Assembly: GCA_002900995.3 (NCBI GenBank)
Contig: CM035307.1
Location: forward strand, 992,001 to 1,056,000
Length of the DNA: 64,000 nucleotides
DNA from: Ganoderma boninense
Lineage: Eukaryota; Basidiomycota; Agaricomycetes; Polyporales; Polyporaceae
Direction: 5' to 3'
The notes under the pieces were generated by a model. It was not told the DNA's origin. It saw nothing but the letters and a program-made list of their open reading frames with translations, and ran no database searches. The translations under genes and the position numbers were made by a program. Below are positions 1 to 13,522 of the stretch, one piece after another (within the stretch, counting starts at the first letter, position 1; the number at the start of each line of letters is the position of its first letter).

Positions 1-403
1 CTCCTCCTCTCCAGCCTCTCCTTCGTCCTCATCCTCGTCCTCCTCCAACTCAGGCTCCGTCGCGCCACCGCCTCCACTTGTGCTGAACACCACCCTCTCT
101 ACTGTGCCACTGGCCTTGAACAGCAGTGTCAGCTCGCGCTCCGTCGCGTCCGGCGGCACGTTCACGAGGAAGAGTGTGCGGCCGTCAGGCAACTCCTCCT
201 TCTGCTTGCCCTTCGCATTCTTGTGTTTCAGCGCCGAGTGGGCGCGTGCATAGATGATGTGAGTCGCAGACGGCGAGTAAGCAACAGGCAAGACGGTGAA
301 GCCAGAGATTGTAGTGGGGAGCGAGGAGCTGGAGGCCGTAGGTAGAATCGGGCGCGGCGGCGTACTTTTCTTTTGGCTTCGCCGACTTTGAGGAACGCCC
401 CAT
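1..403 (-). CDS. RRP7: RRP7-like rRNA-processing protein, N-terminal part (cut by window edge)
   Basis: The minus strand encodes a segment reading ISGFTVLPVAYSPSATH, then YARAH, then DGRTLFLVNVPPDAT and an RRM-like LLFKASGTVERVVFS. This matches the N-terminal domain of Rrp7, a nucleolar small-subunit processome factor (pre-18S rRNA maturation). An acidic stretch (E/D-rich) follows and the gene runs off the left edge, so the C-terminal part is missing. The likely start is the ATG at 403-401 (MGRSSKSAKP). It lies in a different frame from the conserved part: the two join if one A is removed from the AAAA run (minus strand, about 371-374). A 37-nt intron would also restore frame but is shorter than the other introns here. 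The family call is fairly firm; the start is not. Confidence 0.62.
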
Positions 404-831
404 CGCTAGAGTTCGAAGGACAAGAGCTGAGCAGGTGCGAGTGGGTATGTTGCGCACAACCAAGCGAGTCGTGATAGCAGGCAGCAGATGTGGGTAGCAC
501 TCGGAGACATTCGAGAGAAAATGTCCTAATGCCCTCTCCCGTTTTGGCAATTGTTTGGCAATGGCCTCCAAACCAAACAAACGAATATCGGGCGCTTCCT
601 TCCCCGCATTTAGCAGCTTTATAACCCGGAGACTAGGTAGCTGGATAACGCCACGGACCCGGGTGTTTAGCCGTTTCGAAGCAGTTCTTTGGAGAGGGCT
701 GAACCATGTATACCGAGAGATGAGCTTCTCATACTGACTTGCTTTGTAGAAGAACACCGTCTTGTTCCAATTGGCCGACCAATCCAGTAAAACACAGACG
801 GTCCTCATGCCATTGCGGAGCTGAGCTACTG
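404..831. other. intergenic spacer RRP7 / CDC7
   Basis: This 428-nt stretch lies upstream of the RRP7-like start and downstream of the CDC7 stop, both on the minus strand. It should hold the CDC7 3' UTR and the RRP7 promoter. I see no conserved coding segment or RNA gene in it. Confidence 0.5.
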
Positions 832-3192
<2,361 letters not shown>

Positions 3193-3974
3193 GTATCCAA
3201 GAAGACGAACCAAACGCAGGGCCTGACAGAAGAAGCGCCGCAGAAGACAAGAGGCGGCGGGAGAGACAAGAGATTGCGAGAGCGTTACGTGTGCGAGTCG
3301 GGGAAGGCAGACGGTGGCAGGGCGGGACACGGAGCAGACAGTCGTCGACCGCAGCTGGGCATCACATTCGACAAAAGATACAACAACCCAGCCACAGACG
3401 CGTACCGTAACACGACGCGTCGCGTAGTGGCACATCACATTGACACGCGCTCGGCGCTAGTTGCATCCCAACCTTCAGCCTCCTCTTCGCTGAATACAAC
3501 GCCTTACGGCGATGTTGCCACCTTCGAAATGCCCTCCGTCGCATTATCGCCTGGGAAGCCCGTAAGCTTCCCGAACATCGGATCGATTCAGTCTGTCATC
3601 CTCGAGCGCAAATGCAAGTCCTGAGCCTTCCGAGCGCCTGAGGGGGTTCATCTCGACTGACAGCATGATTGATTGAAACTGCTCTTAAGAGAGATTTGAA
3701 GCTACTGTATTTTCTTTGGGGGGACTGAAAAGGAGTGAAGAAACGACCAGGGAGGGCTTGAACCTGCGCCGTTCTGGTAGCCAACTGTGTACACGTACTA
3801 CTTACCACTGCGCCAAAAAGCACGCAAAGCAAGTCCAAGTATAATTGTACTTGTATAAGTAGAGTGATCGGCGCTTATCTCGGGTGGACCGGGCTTTTGG
3901 CCTGTGGTGGCAGAGGCTGGCTCTTGCTTCGTCCACTCATGTCGCCAGTGCTGGGCTCCGAATATCTGAGCTAG
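3193..3974. promoter_or_regulatory. divergent promoter region CDC7 / ubiquitin protease
   Basis: This 782-nt region lies between two divergent start codons. It contains the tRNA-like relic (3743-3822) and otherwise no conserved reading frame. It should carry both promoters; no specific operator could be recognised. Confidence 0.45.
3743..3822 (-). pseudogene. tRNA-like relic with A and B boxes
   Basis: On the minus strand the sequence TGGCGCAGTGG (3815-3805) matches the RNA polymerase III A box. GGTTCAAGCCC (3764-3754) matches the B box / T-loop consensus. The T stem pairs at four of five positions. The 7 nt after it find no complement upstream of the A box, the 3' side of the D stem is missing, and no clean 7-nt anticodon loop forms. 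A T run that could end pol III transcription lies at about 3731-3727. It is best read as a decayed tRNA gene or the head of a tRNA-derived SINE, not a functional tRNA. Confidence 0.4.
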
Positions 3975-6861
3975 ATGCTTTCGAACGACGACTTCCGCTA
4001 TCACCTCTACTCCCTCCTAGCCAGCCCTGCATTCCAGCAAATAGCACCTCTCGTCTTCCTATTCCTTGTCCCCACTCTTGTCCTTCTCCTCAACTCATAC
4101 AGACATTCCATCTCCTCCACCGTCTCCATGGTGTTTGAGTCTCTCACAGCAGTATTACCTTGGAACTGGAACGACACATCCTCTAATGGCACGGTTCCTC
4201 GGGAGGGAGGAAGCTTAAGCGGAAACAACATGCTCGTTCGAGGGATGACCAAATAGCCCGCACTTCCAGCCAAGGTGAGCTGTGAACGTCTAAGCTTCTG
4301 CTACTGCCACCAAACCTCTGGTCCCAGACAGCTCATACGATTCTCCAAGCGATGATGGATATTACCCTGGCCTTGTCAATATATCCGGGACTTATTGCTT
4401 CATGAACTCCACTCTCCAGGTGCGCTACTTCCACCCTCGTGTCAGCCAGACCCTCACCCCCGTCTTCGCCACCCAGGCCATGGCGTCCTTGGCCTACCTT
4501 CAACCTCAATTAGAGAAGATACACGCTAGAGCAGAAGCATTGGATGTTCCTACCCCTGTTATTGATAACTTGCGAGACCTCGTACACGGTATGTCGCCCC
4601 GACCTCTTACGTGTCCTCTGCTGACCCCTTTGCTTCTTCCGTTCCGCAGCTCTCAACAACCCCTCATCTCACCCACGTCCTCTCCGCCCCCTTGACATCA
4701 TTGGTGCCCTCTCGAGTCGGAATCCCGGCAAGCACAACTCCTTGTTTTCGTCTCGGGAACACCAAGACGCACAAGAGTTGTTCCAGCTCCTCTCCGAATG
4801 CGTCAAGGCCGAATCTACTGCCGTAGCAAGGGAGATGCGGCGCGACCGTGGGTTGGGTGGTTTGACGCAGAAAGACGATCGGACAAGTCGGGACCTCAGT
4901 CAGACTGTCTTCGATGGACTGACGGCGAATAGGCGGAGTTGTGTCGAATGTGGCTACACGGAGGCCGTTATGCACTTCCCGTTCGACAATTGGCAGCTTG
5001 CAGTCCCGCGACTCGTGGTATGTCCTTAATGATCGTCCTCCTAGATTGGCTTGTTTCCCCTGATGTCATATGCAGGCCGCATGTCGCCTCGAGGACTGTC
5101 TTGACGATTATACAAGGTTAGAGCTCCTCAACGATTGCATATGTCGCAAGTGTTCGATGCTCGCCACCTACAAGCGATTAGAACAAGAGGCTAGTAGGAC
5201 TACGGAAGCAGCAGCAGCCACCAACGACCCAACATCTTCGAAGAAGAAGCGGGCGCGGGACAACAGGAAGCTGTTGGCGCGTGTGAAGGCGGCTTTGGAT
5301 GAGGGGCGGATTGAAGAGGATATTAAGGGCGTGAAGCTGGAGAAGGTCTTCAGCAGAGCATCCACGAAGCAGTCCATGATCGCCCGCGTAAGTCCAAATC
5401 TTCGATGCGCTTTCCCACCATGCTTCGGCTTTGCTGACGTCAAATCAGCCCCCGCCCGTGCTCGCCCTTCACCTGAACCGCTCGATGCACTACGGCGGCT
5501 ACGCCGCCAAAAACAACTGTCGCGTTGTCTTCCCCGAGATCCTCGATCTTACGCCGTACACAACCTCCGGTCAGCTTTCCACTCAGCCCTCCGCCCCCAT
5601 CTCCGCCCCGCCGCCCCCGATCCCCATCCAACGCTCCGTGACGCCGACGCCTTCCACCTACGCAGTGCCCCGCACCCTCTACCGCCTCTCCGCCGTCGTG
5701 TGCCACTACGGCCAGCACTCCTTCGGCCACTACGTCTGCTTCCGCCGCAAGCCGCGCTCGCCCGCCGCCGGCGACCGCCGCTACACCCCGCCACGCACGC
5801 AGTGCGCCCTCGGCTGCGACTGCGCGCAGTGCGTGAGCCAGGGCCCCATCCGCGACGAGGACGGGCAGAACCCTGGGAGGCCGGGGACGGGGCGCGGGTG
5901 GCTGCGGATCAGCGACGACTCGGTGCAGGAGTGCGGCATCGAGCGCGTGCTGCAGGAGGGCGCGGGCGCGTTCATGCTGTATTACGAACGGGTGCAGCAG
6001 CCGAGGTCGCCGGTGTACCATGCCGCTCCCCCGCGTGCGTCGCAGGAGACGATTAAGCCGGAGGATACGCATACAGCTTCAGCCGCTACTCCGCCTCCGC
6101 CTCCGATGCCCGTCGTAGGTGCACCCGCGGTGGATGGGAAGGCGGTTGCGGTTGCGGTCGCAGGGGGAAAGGAGCATGCTCATGTTGCGAATGGGGACGC
6201 GGTGCGGAAACATGAGCATAGGGAGCGGGAGAAGGAGAAGGAGAGGCGGGAGGAGAGGGAGCGGCCGGTCGACCCGCGGGTTGTGCGTCGCGTCTCCGCA
6301 TCTGCACACAAACCGTCGCCGTCGCTGACGCCCGCCCCATCCCAGTCCCAGACACCTCAACCTCGACACCAACCTCAGCCCCAGCCCCAGCCCCAGGTGC
6401 CGCCGCCTCAGCCGCAAGCGCAAGCACACCCCCGACCGGCCTCGAGCTCGACGTCGACTCCAAAACCCCCAGCGATCATCGTCGCGCCCCCTCCGCCCAT
6501 CTCGCGGTCGACGAGCGGAAGCTCCGCCGTGACGGCCGCGTCTACGGCCAGCTCCAAGACGATGGCCAGCCAGGCGAGTGCGGGTGTGCCCAACGGCCAC
6601 GCTCACTCGCATTCGCACTCGCACTCCCGGGACAAGCAGCAGCATGGTGCGGCGAACGGCTCCGCGGATCCGAACCGAGCAGCAAGTGCCGCGCCCGCCG
6701 ATGCCCCCGCCGTCGCCGTCGTCGTCGAAGCTGCGCAAGTCGAGGCGGTCGGTCACACAGGCGGACGGGAACCCGAACTCGAGCCCGAGCCCGGTGTCGT
6801 CGCCGACGACGCCTGCACCCTTGCGAGCGTAGTATGTACTGTGCGCTCGGTGCGCTCTTGA
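3975..6861 (+). CDS. membrane-anchored ubiquitin carboxyl-terminal hydrolase (USP/UBP family)
   Basis: This is a cysteine deubiquitinase. Start ATG 3975 gives an N-terminal hydrophobic segment, APLVFLFLVPTLVLLL (about residues 24-39), suggesting tail-out anchoring as in yeast Ubp1 or human USP30. A predicted intron 4151-4213 (GTATTA...AAG, CTAAT inside) joins exon 1 to KRKQHARSRDDQ; the next junction, at the GTGAGC donor (4274), restores DSSYDSPSDDGYY. The Cys box is GLVNISGTYCFMNSTLQ, with the catalytic C in TYCFMNS. SREHQDAQELFQLLSE follows, then the paired CVECGY and CRKC knuckles and PPPVLALHLNRS. The His box is VVCHYGQHSFGHYVCF, with RISDDSVQECG downstream. The C-terminal tail is long, disordered and rich in Q/P, with an HSHSHSHS tract. 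In the last 150 nt another frame (SSKLRKSRRSVTQ..., stop at 6832) looks more protein-like, so the true end may be 6832 after a one-base indel. Confidence 0.85.
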
Positions 6862-7504
6862 TTGATGTAATTGTTATTGGCTTACGCTACGCTATGCATA
6901 TATCCTGCTCACGTTCTACCGACCCTTGCCTTGCCTTGCTCAGTGCTCACACTTGGATTGAACGTGTGGAAGGCCATTTGTTTCGTGGGACTGCATCAAT
7001 CTAAACGGTGCCGGACAATAAACCTCATGAAGCATGCTGTTCATCTCCGTCTGTCGGGAGTCACACACTAGAAGGGCAGCAAATGCGGTCCGTGAAGTGA
7101 TAATAACGCGTGTCTATCTACATACATATGCGGGGGCGCACGAGAGCCACTAGGTACGAGGGGAGAGAGCGTACAGGATGCCAGCCACGGGTCTATGTCA
7201 CAGGATGCGTGCGACGCATGAGAATGCGGGAGAGCTAAAGAGCTACATGTACACGGCAAGTGCAAGTGCTGCCCTCTGGGAGCACGACGGGGAGACGAGA
7301 AGTGACATGGACAGAGTGGGCAGACAGCGGCGTACGATCGTCAATGGTTCGTGGAAGGGTTCGTGGGGCGCCGTCCGCGGTGGTCCCTGGGTGCCGAGCA
7401 GACAAATAATATACAGTGCGATGCGACGGAGGCGAGTGCGGGTGGAGACGTTGCTACTTGGAGACTAGTACCGGGAAGCTGGGGGCTGCGTACGGCCGCT
7501 TGCT
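6862..7504. other. intergenic region between convergent genes
   Basis: This 643-nt region lies between the 3' ends of the ubiquitin protease (+) and the small four-exon gene (-). I see no conserved coding sequence, RNA gene or repeat. It should contain both 3' UTRs. Confidence 0.4.
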
Positions 7505-8112
7505 TCACCAGTAGATGGTGCGCTCGATCGTGCGCTTGCGCTGCGGCGCGGGGAGGTACGAGACCGTGCGGCGGACACGCGTCACCGTGGGGTACCTGCA
7601 GACGGGGGAACCGGAGATATCAGCGTCCTGTCCGTCATCTATGAAGTGCAGTTTGGCAAGCCTGAGGGACGAGGGATGATGGAAGTCCACGCGGAAAGGC
7701 GAGACAAGAGGTGGAGAGAGGCGAGAGACACGTACCATGCGTGGTAGACTTCGCCGGGCTCGAGCTGGACCTCGACGATCTGTCGGCCCTGGAGAAACAA
7801 AAACAAGGGTGTCAGCGCGACGCCCATTGATACATGCACGCGCCCACGACGGAGTAAATGGTAGGAGAGAAGGCGGAGCGAGAAGGGAAGAGAGGTCTGG
7901 GTCTAGGGAGGAGGGACGTACCGCGTAGTCAACGTGGGAGCCAACGACGAGACCCTCTCTCCTGCCAGTCTGGTGGGAGACGGCGACGATGTCACCGGGC
8001 TGTTCGTACCATGGTGCATAGGAAGCAAAGACGGAGACAAGGTGTCAGACGAAAGCTACGAATGGATGCGAAGATGTGCACGTACGATGATGTCTTCACC
8101 GTACGAGGACAT
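7505..8112 (-). CDS. 82-residue conserved-looking protein of unknown function, four exons
   Basis: No single reading frame shows this gene. Four minus-strand exons join in phase: 8112-8086 (MSSYGEDII), 7999-7922 (starts PGDIVAVSHQTGRR, ends SHVDYA), 7788-7736 (GRQIVEVQLEPGEVYHA) and 7595-7505 (ends RKRTIERTIYW, stop TGA). The introns are GTACGT...AACAG (86 nt), GTACGT...CTCCAG (133 nt) and GTACGTGT...CTGCAG (140 nt). All three donors are GTACGT. Exon lengths 27+78+53+91 give exactly 83 codons including the stop. The middle reads as an alternating beta-strand pattern, possibly a small beta-barrel; the C-terminus is strongly basic. There is no signal peptide or membrane segment. I do not recognise the family. 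Four in-phase exons with canonical splice sites argue for a real gene. Confidence 0.6.
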
Positions 8113-9141
8113 GGTAGAATATATCACTTCAAGGAGGTGGGGTTTTGCTACTAAAGCGAGTGGAAGGGTTGCGCGAGAGGGCGGTGGGCGGCGGAGGGCG
8201 CGACGACGACGGTGACGGTGACGACGACGGGGCGGGAGAGACGAGAGTCTTGAGGGGAGGATGGGGAGAGGAAAATGCGGCGAAAAATGAGGGGGCTTTT
8301 ATACGAGATTAGATGGCCGGCTGGGGCTCGTTCGCTTGACCGCGCGAGGCAGCCATGAGGCGGCCCTGAGTCCGTGCGCCGCGAGTACTCCCATCGGGCA
8401 GCTGCCTTATACTCCGTTATTGTACTCGCAGCCCTCCCTCTCTTCTCACTCATAACGCCGAAATGGTCTATGTCATCCGCCGAGGTTCTGCTCGCGTCTG
8501 GCAGTATCCATGCTCTGTGCGCAGACGCGATGGGTGATCCGGAGGACAAGGTGCAGAAGGGCCAGAGCGGCGGGAGCAGAGGTTTGTTTGTGCACGGCGG
8601 GTGTACAAAGGTTACTTAACTTCGGGCTCGGCGCGCTAGGCGCTGCGCGGACTGGACGACGAAATTGATCAGACGACCGTGTCACCGTGGCGTTCCGGCT
8701 AAGGGAATACTGCCGTCAAAGCACGCACCAAGGACGCGCGGCATCATCGCACTCCAGACGTGCGCAGGGCGATGATCAAGAGAAGGCTTCGGACGCTGAA
8801 CGCAGGGCAGACGTTTCACCCCGAAAGATGACCAAAGATTAGGAAGCTACAGCGGCGATGGCCAGTGAGAGTGAGGACGTCTGCGTGGTGGTCCAAGAGC
8901 TGTGTTTAAACAACGCTTCGAAAACATGCGCACCTGGAAGTGAGGAAGCATGGCATCCAGGTGGCATCCACGTTGTGGATGCGGGAAAAGGGCGATAAAA
9001 GTACACATGATAGGACACCGCTATACGGGCATCCTACAGCTCCTGTGTCATGACTGCGTCTAATTAGCAGAAGAAGACGCGACCCCAGCGCGAGGACAAC
9101 ACGCTCATAAACGCATTCATCCTGTCATCCCGATGCCAGGA
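8113..9141. other. intergenic region, about 1 kb
   Basis: This is upstream sequence of the 82-residue gene and downstream sequence of the DNAJC28-like gene. Open frames here have alternative starts and no recognisable domain. I see nothing else I can support. Confidence 0.4.
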
Positions 9142-10633
9142 CTATCGTCTCCGGATAGCGTTGACCATCTCCCGGAACATGTCCCTCAGCCGCAAAGGTC
9201 CTCCGCTCGGACCATCTCCACCACTTTCACCACCACCCTCGTCTTCCTCGTAGCTCGATCGTCTCCTCATAGCTCCGCCTGAGGCCCGTTGCGCCCTCGA
9301 CTCTAACCCTCGCAAAATGTCCTCCCCAGCGTCCTGGTACACCCTCTCGAGCTCCGCAACCCGCATATAATACGCCCGCCGGACCGCATACGGCGCGAGC
9401 CCATTATACTTCCTCACGAGCGAGTTGACCTCCTCCAGCGCCGTCTCGTGGTACCCCCTCTCCTTCTCCTCCCACTCCGCATCGCGCAGCGCCGCGATGT
9501 CGGCGAGCGTCAGGCGCGGAAGGAGCTCGGCGGGGTGCGTGTGCGTGAGAGTGCGGAGCGCGCGGCGTGTCCACGACTGCTTGAGGACCTCGCGGAAGGA
9601 GCTGACGGCGGTCTCGAGCTCGCCCTGGACCTCGACCCACGGCGGGGCGGCGCCCTGGCGCTGGACGATGCGGTTCATGAGGAACTCCTCGCGTCCGATG
9701 AACGGGTTTTTGTCCTCGGCGTTGCGCGCGATGGGTGCGCCGCGGCCCTTGACGTTGTTGAAGTGCCCTGCCAGGCGCGCTTTCTACGACCACGATCATG
9801 AGGAATGAACGTTAACGGGGCGACTCAGATGTTGACATACCTCTATCCTGTCTTCGACTAGGCTGGCCCAGCCTTTGAGAGATGAGGGGTTCGGTCGTCT
9901 GAACTGTCCCGCAGCGGCGCTGCTCTTGATACCGATACCGAGACGATAGTCGAGTGTGGACTCCCTAGCCTGCGAGAGCCTTACGCCCTGCTGCATGCGT
10001 CTCCGAGTCTCCTTCTCCTTCCTCCTCGCCTTCTCGTCTAACGGCAATGCAGAACTGGAGGGTTTCGGAGGAGGGATGTTGCCATATCGGACGTTGGACG
10101 TTGCATGGGAAGGGACGGTGAACGTGGTGTGCCACGGCTGATGTCCGGGGATGCCAGGGAGAATAGGTTCGCCTGGGACGTAAGTACGGACAGGCGCCTC
10201 CTCCAGCGTACTCGACATCGTCGGACTCGCAGGAGAGTAATCGTCCACGACGACTCCCGGACGGAGTGTCCTGGGAGCGCAACTGGGGCGGGGCGGTCTT
10301 GAGCTTCTCTTCGGCAGTCCTGATAGGCCCGCCTCGGAGAGGCTTGTACTTATCGACGAGCATACGGAGGACGGCATGTTCTACGGGCTCGTCCCCGGTC
10401 CAGTTCTCGTGCTCTGTCTCTAGTCGAGAGACAAGAGAGGACTTGCGGAGAGCTTCCTCCTCGGCAGCCTCCTCTCGGGCAGCATCTTCGAACAGCTTGG
10501 CACTAGCGGTGTGATTCAGGCCTGGGGTACGGGATGGAGAACTCTGAGCGTATCCTCTGACGCACGGACGACATTTGAAAGTGCGAGAGGGCAAATGAGA
10601 GGGTAAATGCGCCAGGCGGGAGACTGAGCTCAT
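9142..10633 (-). CDS. DNAJC28-like mitochondrial protein (DUF1992 domain)
   Basis: The last exon encodes the conserved DUF1992 segment NPFIGREEFLMNRIVQRQ, then APPWVEVQGELE and VLKQSWTRRALRTL, as in DnaJ homolog subfamily C member 28. The N-terminus from ATG 10633 (MSSVSRLAHLPSHLPSR) is basic and hydroxylated, like a mitochondrial presequence; ATG 10651 is an alternative. VLRMLVDKYKPLRG follows. An intron 9841-9784 joins LVEDRIE to KARLAGHFNNVKGRG (minus-strand order), with GTATGT donor and TAG acceptor. Between KLKTAPPQLRS and VVVDDYSPASPT the frame changes by one base with no plausible intron (about 10250-10290), so the model crosses a probable indel. No J-domain is visible, as expected for the fungal members. 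The role of the family is unclear. Confidence 0.78.
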
Positions 10634-10685
10634 CCAAGTCCAGACGCACATTCGAGGTGCTTTACAAGCGCCGGGGGAGCGTCGG

Positions 10686-12001
10686 ATGAATAAGGTTCGC
10701 GATCACGCGTTTGTGCACTGCCACTGGAGTTGCCTAGAAGACGCCCGCAGCCTGCCTCCTTTAACCGAAACTTGGTTGTAACCACACTGGCCATTCCAAC
10801 TGCAATTACTACCTCTCCATCATCCATCACAGCGGCCACTATATGCGCGACATTACCACAGTACCCTACTGAAATATGGGATAGCATCCTCACCGGTGCG
10901 TGTACCGACGGCGGCTTCACCGGAAGATCGCTTGCTCTCACCAACCAGTTCTTCCACTCGCAATCGATATCAAATCGCTTTTATTCTGTCCGCTTAACTT
11001 CACTAGCCCGCTTGGAGAGGTTCCTCTCATTCCTGGATGCACAAGACAAGGAATGCAAGCCCAAAATTCACCACCTTTATCTTTGTTTTATGGACAAAAT
11101 CGAACACATAGGTCGGCCCTATGTTGATTACCCGCTGGGACGTGGACCACCCAGGTCTGCAGCCGATGAAATCCGGATGTGGGACGAGCGCTTCGTTTAC
11201 TCCATGACTTTGCTATTCTCCCTCGCCGCCCCGACCTTGCGCACGCTCTGCGTGATCGCCGGAAACCCGTCGGTCCTCCTCCCTGCCTTCCCCTACGGCC
11301 CACTCTCGGTCCTCGAAGAGCTCGCTGTGCACCATTCCCTCCACCTCTTCTTCCCCGGGGACTTCGCGTGCAAGCATATGTGGAACTCCAACTTCGCGTT
11401 CCAGCTTCCGGCCTTGCGGCGCTTTCACGTGGTCCACCACTTCTGGTCAGACCCCAGCGATTCCCGCGTCCTCACCCGTTTAGCCCAATACAATCCCCCG
11501 AATCTCACACACGTCCGTATCTCCGGACTTAGCGTTCCTCCTGAGGGTTTTCTAGACGATCTACGCAGGGTTTTAGGCGTGTTCCATCCCCCGCCCGGCG
11601 TAGTTCCATCCGATGATGGGCAGATGCAATTGTCGGGCCCGTGCCCCGCCCTGCCGACTCTGCGTAGACTCGTCATCCACGGCTGCTCTCCCGAGCACCG
11701 CGGGCAGTGCGGCACCATCAACTTCGAGTGGCTCGACTTGTGCATCGAGGTCCAGCGTATCGCTCAGCTCGTCAAACAGAGCAGGGGTGACGTCGCCGTA
11801 ATACCGCTCTGCAGGCCGCCGCGGCGCAATTGGCGGTGGCTCGATCGGCTCTTCGACGAATGGGTGAGCCGCATGGAAGGTGGGGCGGGATGTTGGGTCG
11901 AGTCGGAGGACGAGGAGGCCAAGCTGGAGGTTTATGAGGACGACCATGCGCTCCCGGAGATGCTCGAATGGCCGCTGCCTGACTCGGATGACGACCTCTG
12001 A
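10686..12001 (+). CDS. F-box-like protein
   Basis: A long continuous frame contains LPQYPTEIWDSILTGACTD, which fits the start of an F-box-like domain (LPxEIxxxI). Leucine-rich stretches follow (LSVLEELAVHHSLH, LPTLRRLVIHGCS) and the protein ends in an acidic tail (EWPLPDSDDDL). Such proteins are abundant in Agaricomycetes and usually act as substrate adaptors of SCF ubiquitin ligases; the substrate is unknown. The frame has no ATG before the F-box. A mini-exon ATG AAT AAG (10686-10694) followed by a 56-nt intron (10695-10750, GTTCGC...CGCAG) supplies one in phase, but this start is tentative. The start lies only about 50 bp from that of the divergent DNAJC28-like gene, so the two probably share a promoter. 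Confidence 0.66.
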
Positions 12002-12458
12002 CGGCTTTTGATACTTGGTGAGACGCCTTCAGGGTTATCGCATGCTTGGTAGTTGAGGGCTTTATTCATCAAATAGGATCGCCGATGGATTACCAATCTT
12101 GCAAATATGGATATCTGTGGTTAATCCCCAATCGCTTAGGCTCCTTCAGAAAACAGTTCGTTGGAAAACCCAGGTTATGCTTGGCCGGCCTGTTGTCATA
12201 TTTCGGGTAAAAGTATATTGTGGCGAGCCTGCTGTGCGGCTGTTGCAGTTGTGCTGTGCAAGAACCACCCCCACTCCACTCACATGTCGCGGCGCATCTG
12301 TCCAAGGCATCGGTTCCATTGAACCTACGGAGTGTTCTTGGAAATTTTCCTGCATGCAGATGACGGCCTAGCGTGAGTCTATCCACTTCAGCCCGGTGCC
12401 GAACGCTGACATGTCATGACGGTATATCTGGAATAGCAGTCCTGGGAGGCTTCAGCTT
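12002..12458. other. intergenic region
   Basis: This is about 450 nt between two genes in the same direction. It should hold the 3' end of the F-box-like gene and the promoter of the membrane protein gene. I see no supported feature. Confidence 0.4.
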
Positions 12459-13522
12459 ATGCTCCCACATGCTCCTGTGCACCCCCGCTTCCACTCGCCG
12501 TCGTTGCCCTCGTAAATGTCACCATAGACGACGAGCTTGGGGACAGCAGGTCGAAACTCGTCCCCCAATATACACCCGCCGACCAATGGGCCCAGGGCGC
12601 GCAGTGCTCTGGCTGCGCCCTGCACCCCGGTATCATCGACGTCTCGAAGGCACTCAAGGGGACCTGGCACGACTCGACATACCATCCGGGGGAGCCGGAC
12701 CGGGTCGTCACGCTGACGTTCAACGGCGTCGCGATCTACGTCTTCAACATCGTCCCGAACAGCGTGGGCGGCGCGACGACGCTGACGAACCTCAGCTTCT
12801 TCCTCGACGGCGCGCACGTCTCGCAGTTCCGCCACGTCCCGGACCAGACGAGCAGTATCGCGTACCGCGTCCCGGTCTACGCCAACCAGTCGCTCCGCGA
12901 CAACCAGCACACCCTGGACATCCGCGCGACGGGGTCGAACGCGTCCCTTGTGCTCTTCGATTACGTGGTCTACTCGACCACGAAGGGGGGTGACAGGAAC
13001 TCGACATCTGCTTCGTCGTCCTCTGCGAAACGTGCCAGGATCATTGGAGGCGTTGCCGGAGCCGTTGGAGGATTCATCGCTCTCGTTCTGATACTCACCT
13101 ACCGCAGGCGATACCGCAAACGTCGCCGAGGGACACAAGAGGGAGCGGATGACGTATCTGTGATCGAACAAACAGACGGCGGTCCCATCCATATTCCCGT
13201 CCTACCTGGAGCCGCTGACGAGTCTCGTCCTCGTCCCTACCCCCCACCCTCAGACTCTGCTACGATACCTTATACTTCTGCGGCGACCAGGGCGGGCGAA
13301 TTGAAGGGCCGTGTCCCTCTTGGCATGGGTGCTGGTTCTGATACGCCGGCGCAGTTGCCTCAGAGCACCGTGCCGAGCGTTTCGGGGACAGCACAGTCGG
13401 GCCCGAGTGTCCAGGAGGACCTTGCCGCCATCCGGGAGGAGATTGCAAGACTTCGGGAGCAGCAGGCTGGGCAGCCTGTTGGCAGCCTCCCACCCCCGTA
13501 CGAGGCAGAGGAACCTGCGTGA
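12459..13522 (+). CDS. type I membrane protein with secreted ectodomain (Agaricomycete family)
   Basis: The ectodomain contains VTIDDELGD, YTPADQWAQG, CSGCALHPGI, LKGTWHDSTYHPGEP, ATTLTNLSFFLDG and LVLFDYVVYST, with several N-glycosylation sequons. One membrane span (GGVAGAVGGFIALVLILTY) and a very basic stop-transfer RRRYRKRRRG follow. The cytoplasmic tail is proline-rich and ends in a predicted helix (EDLAAIREEIARLREQ) and PPPYEAEEPA, a PPxY-like motif. The start ATG at 12459 gives MLPHAPVHP; the signal-like PLPLAVVALVNVTI lies one base out of frame. A sixth C in the CCCCC run at about 12482-12486 would join them into a signal peptide, so the 5' end probably crosses an indel. The same ectodomain plan occurs in the gene at 27694-29311. 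Ligand and function are unknown. Confidence 0.68.

Noticed and set aside
5070..6056. 328-codon plus-strand frame overlapping the ubiquitin protease
   Set aside because: After the conserved KLEKVF region it becomes an R/P/A-rich shadow; the USP His box lies in another frame.
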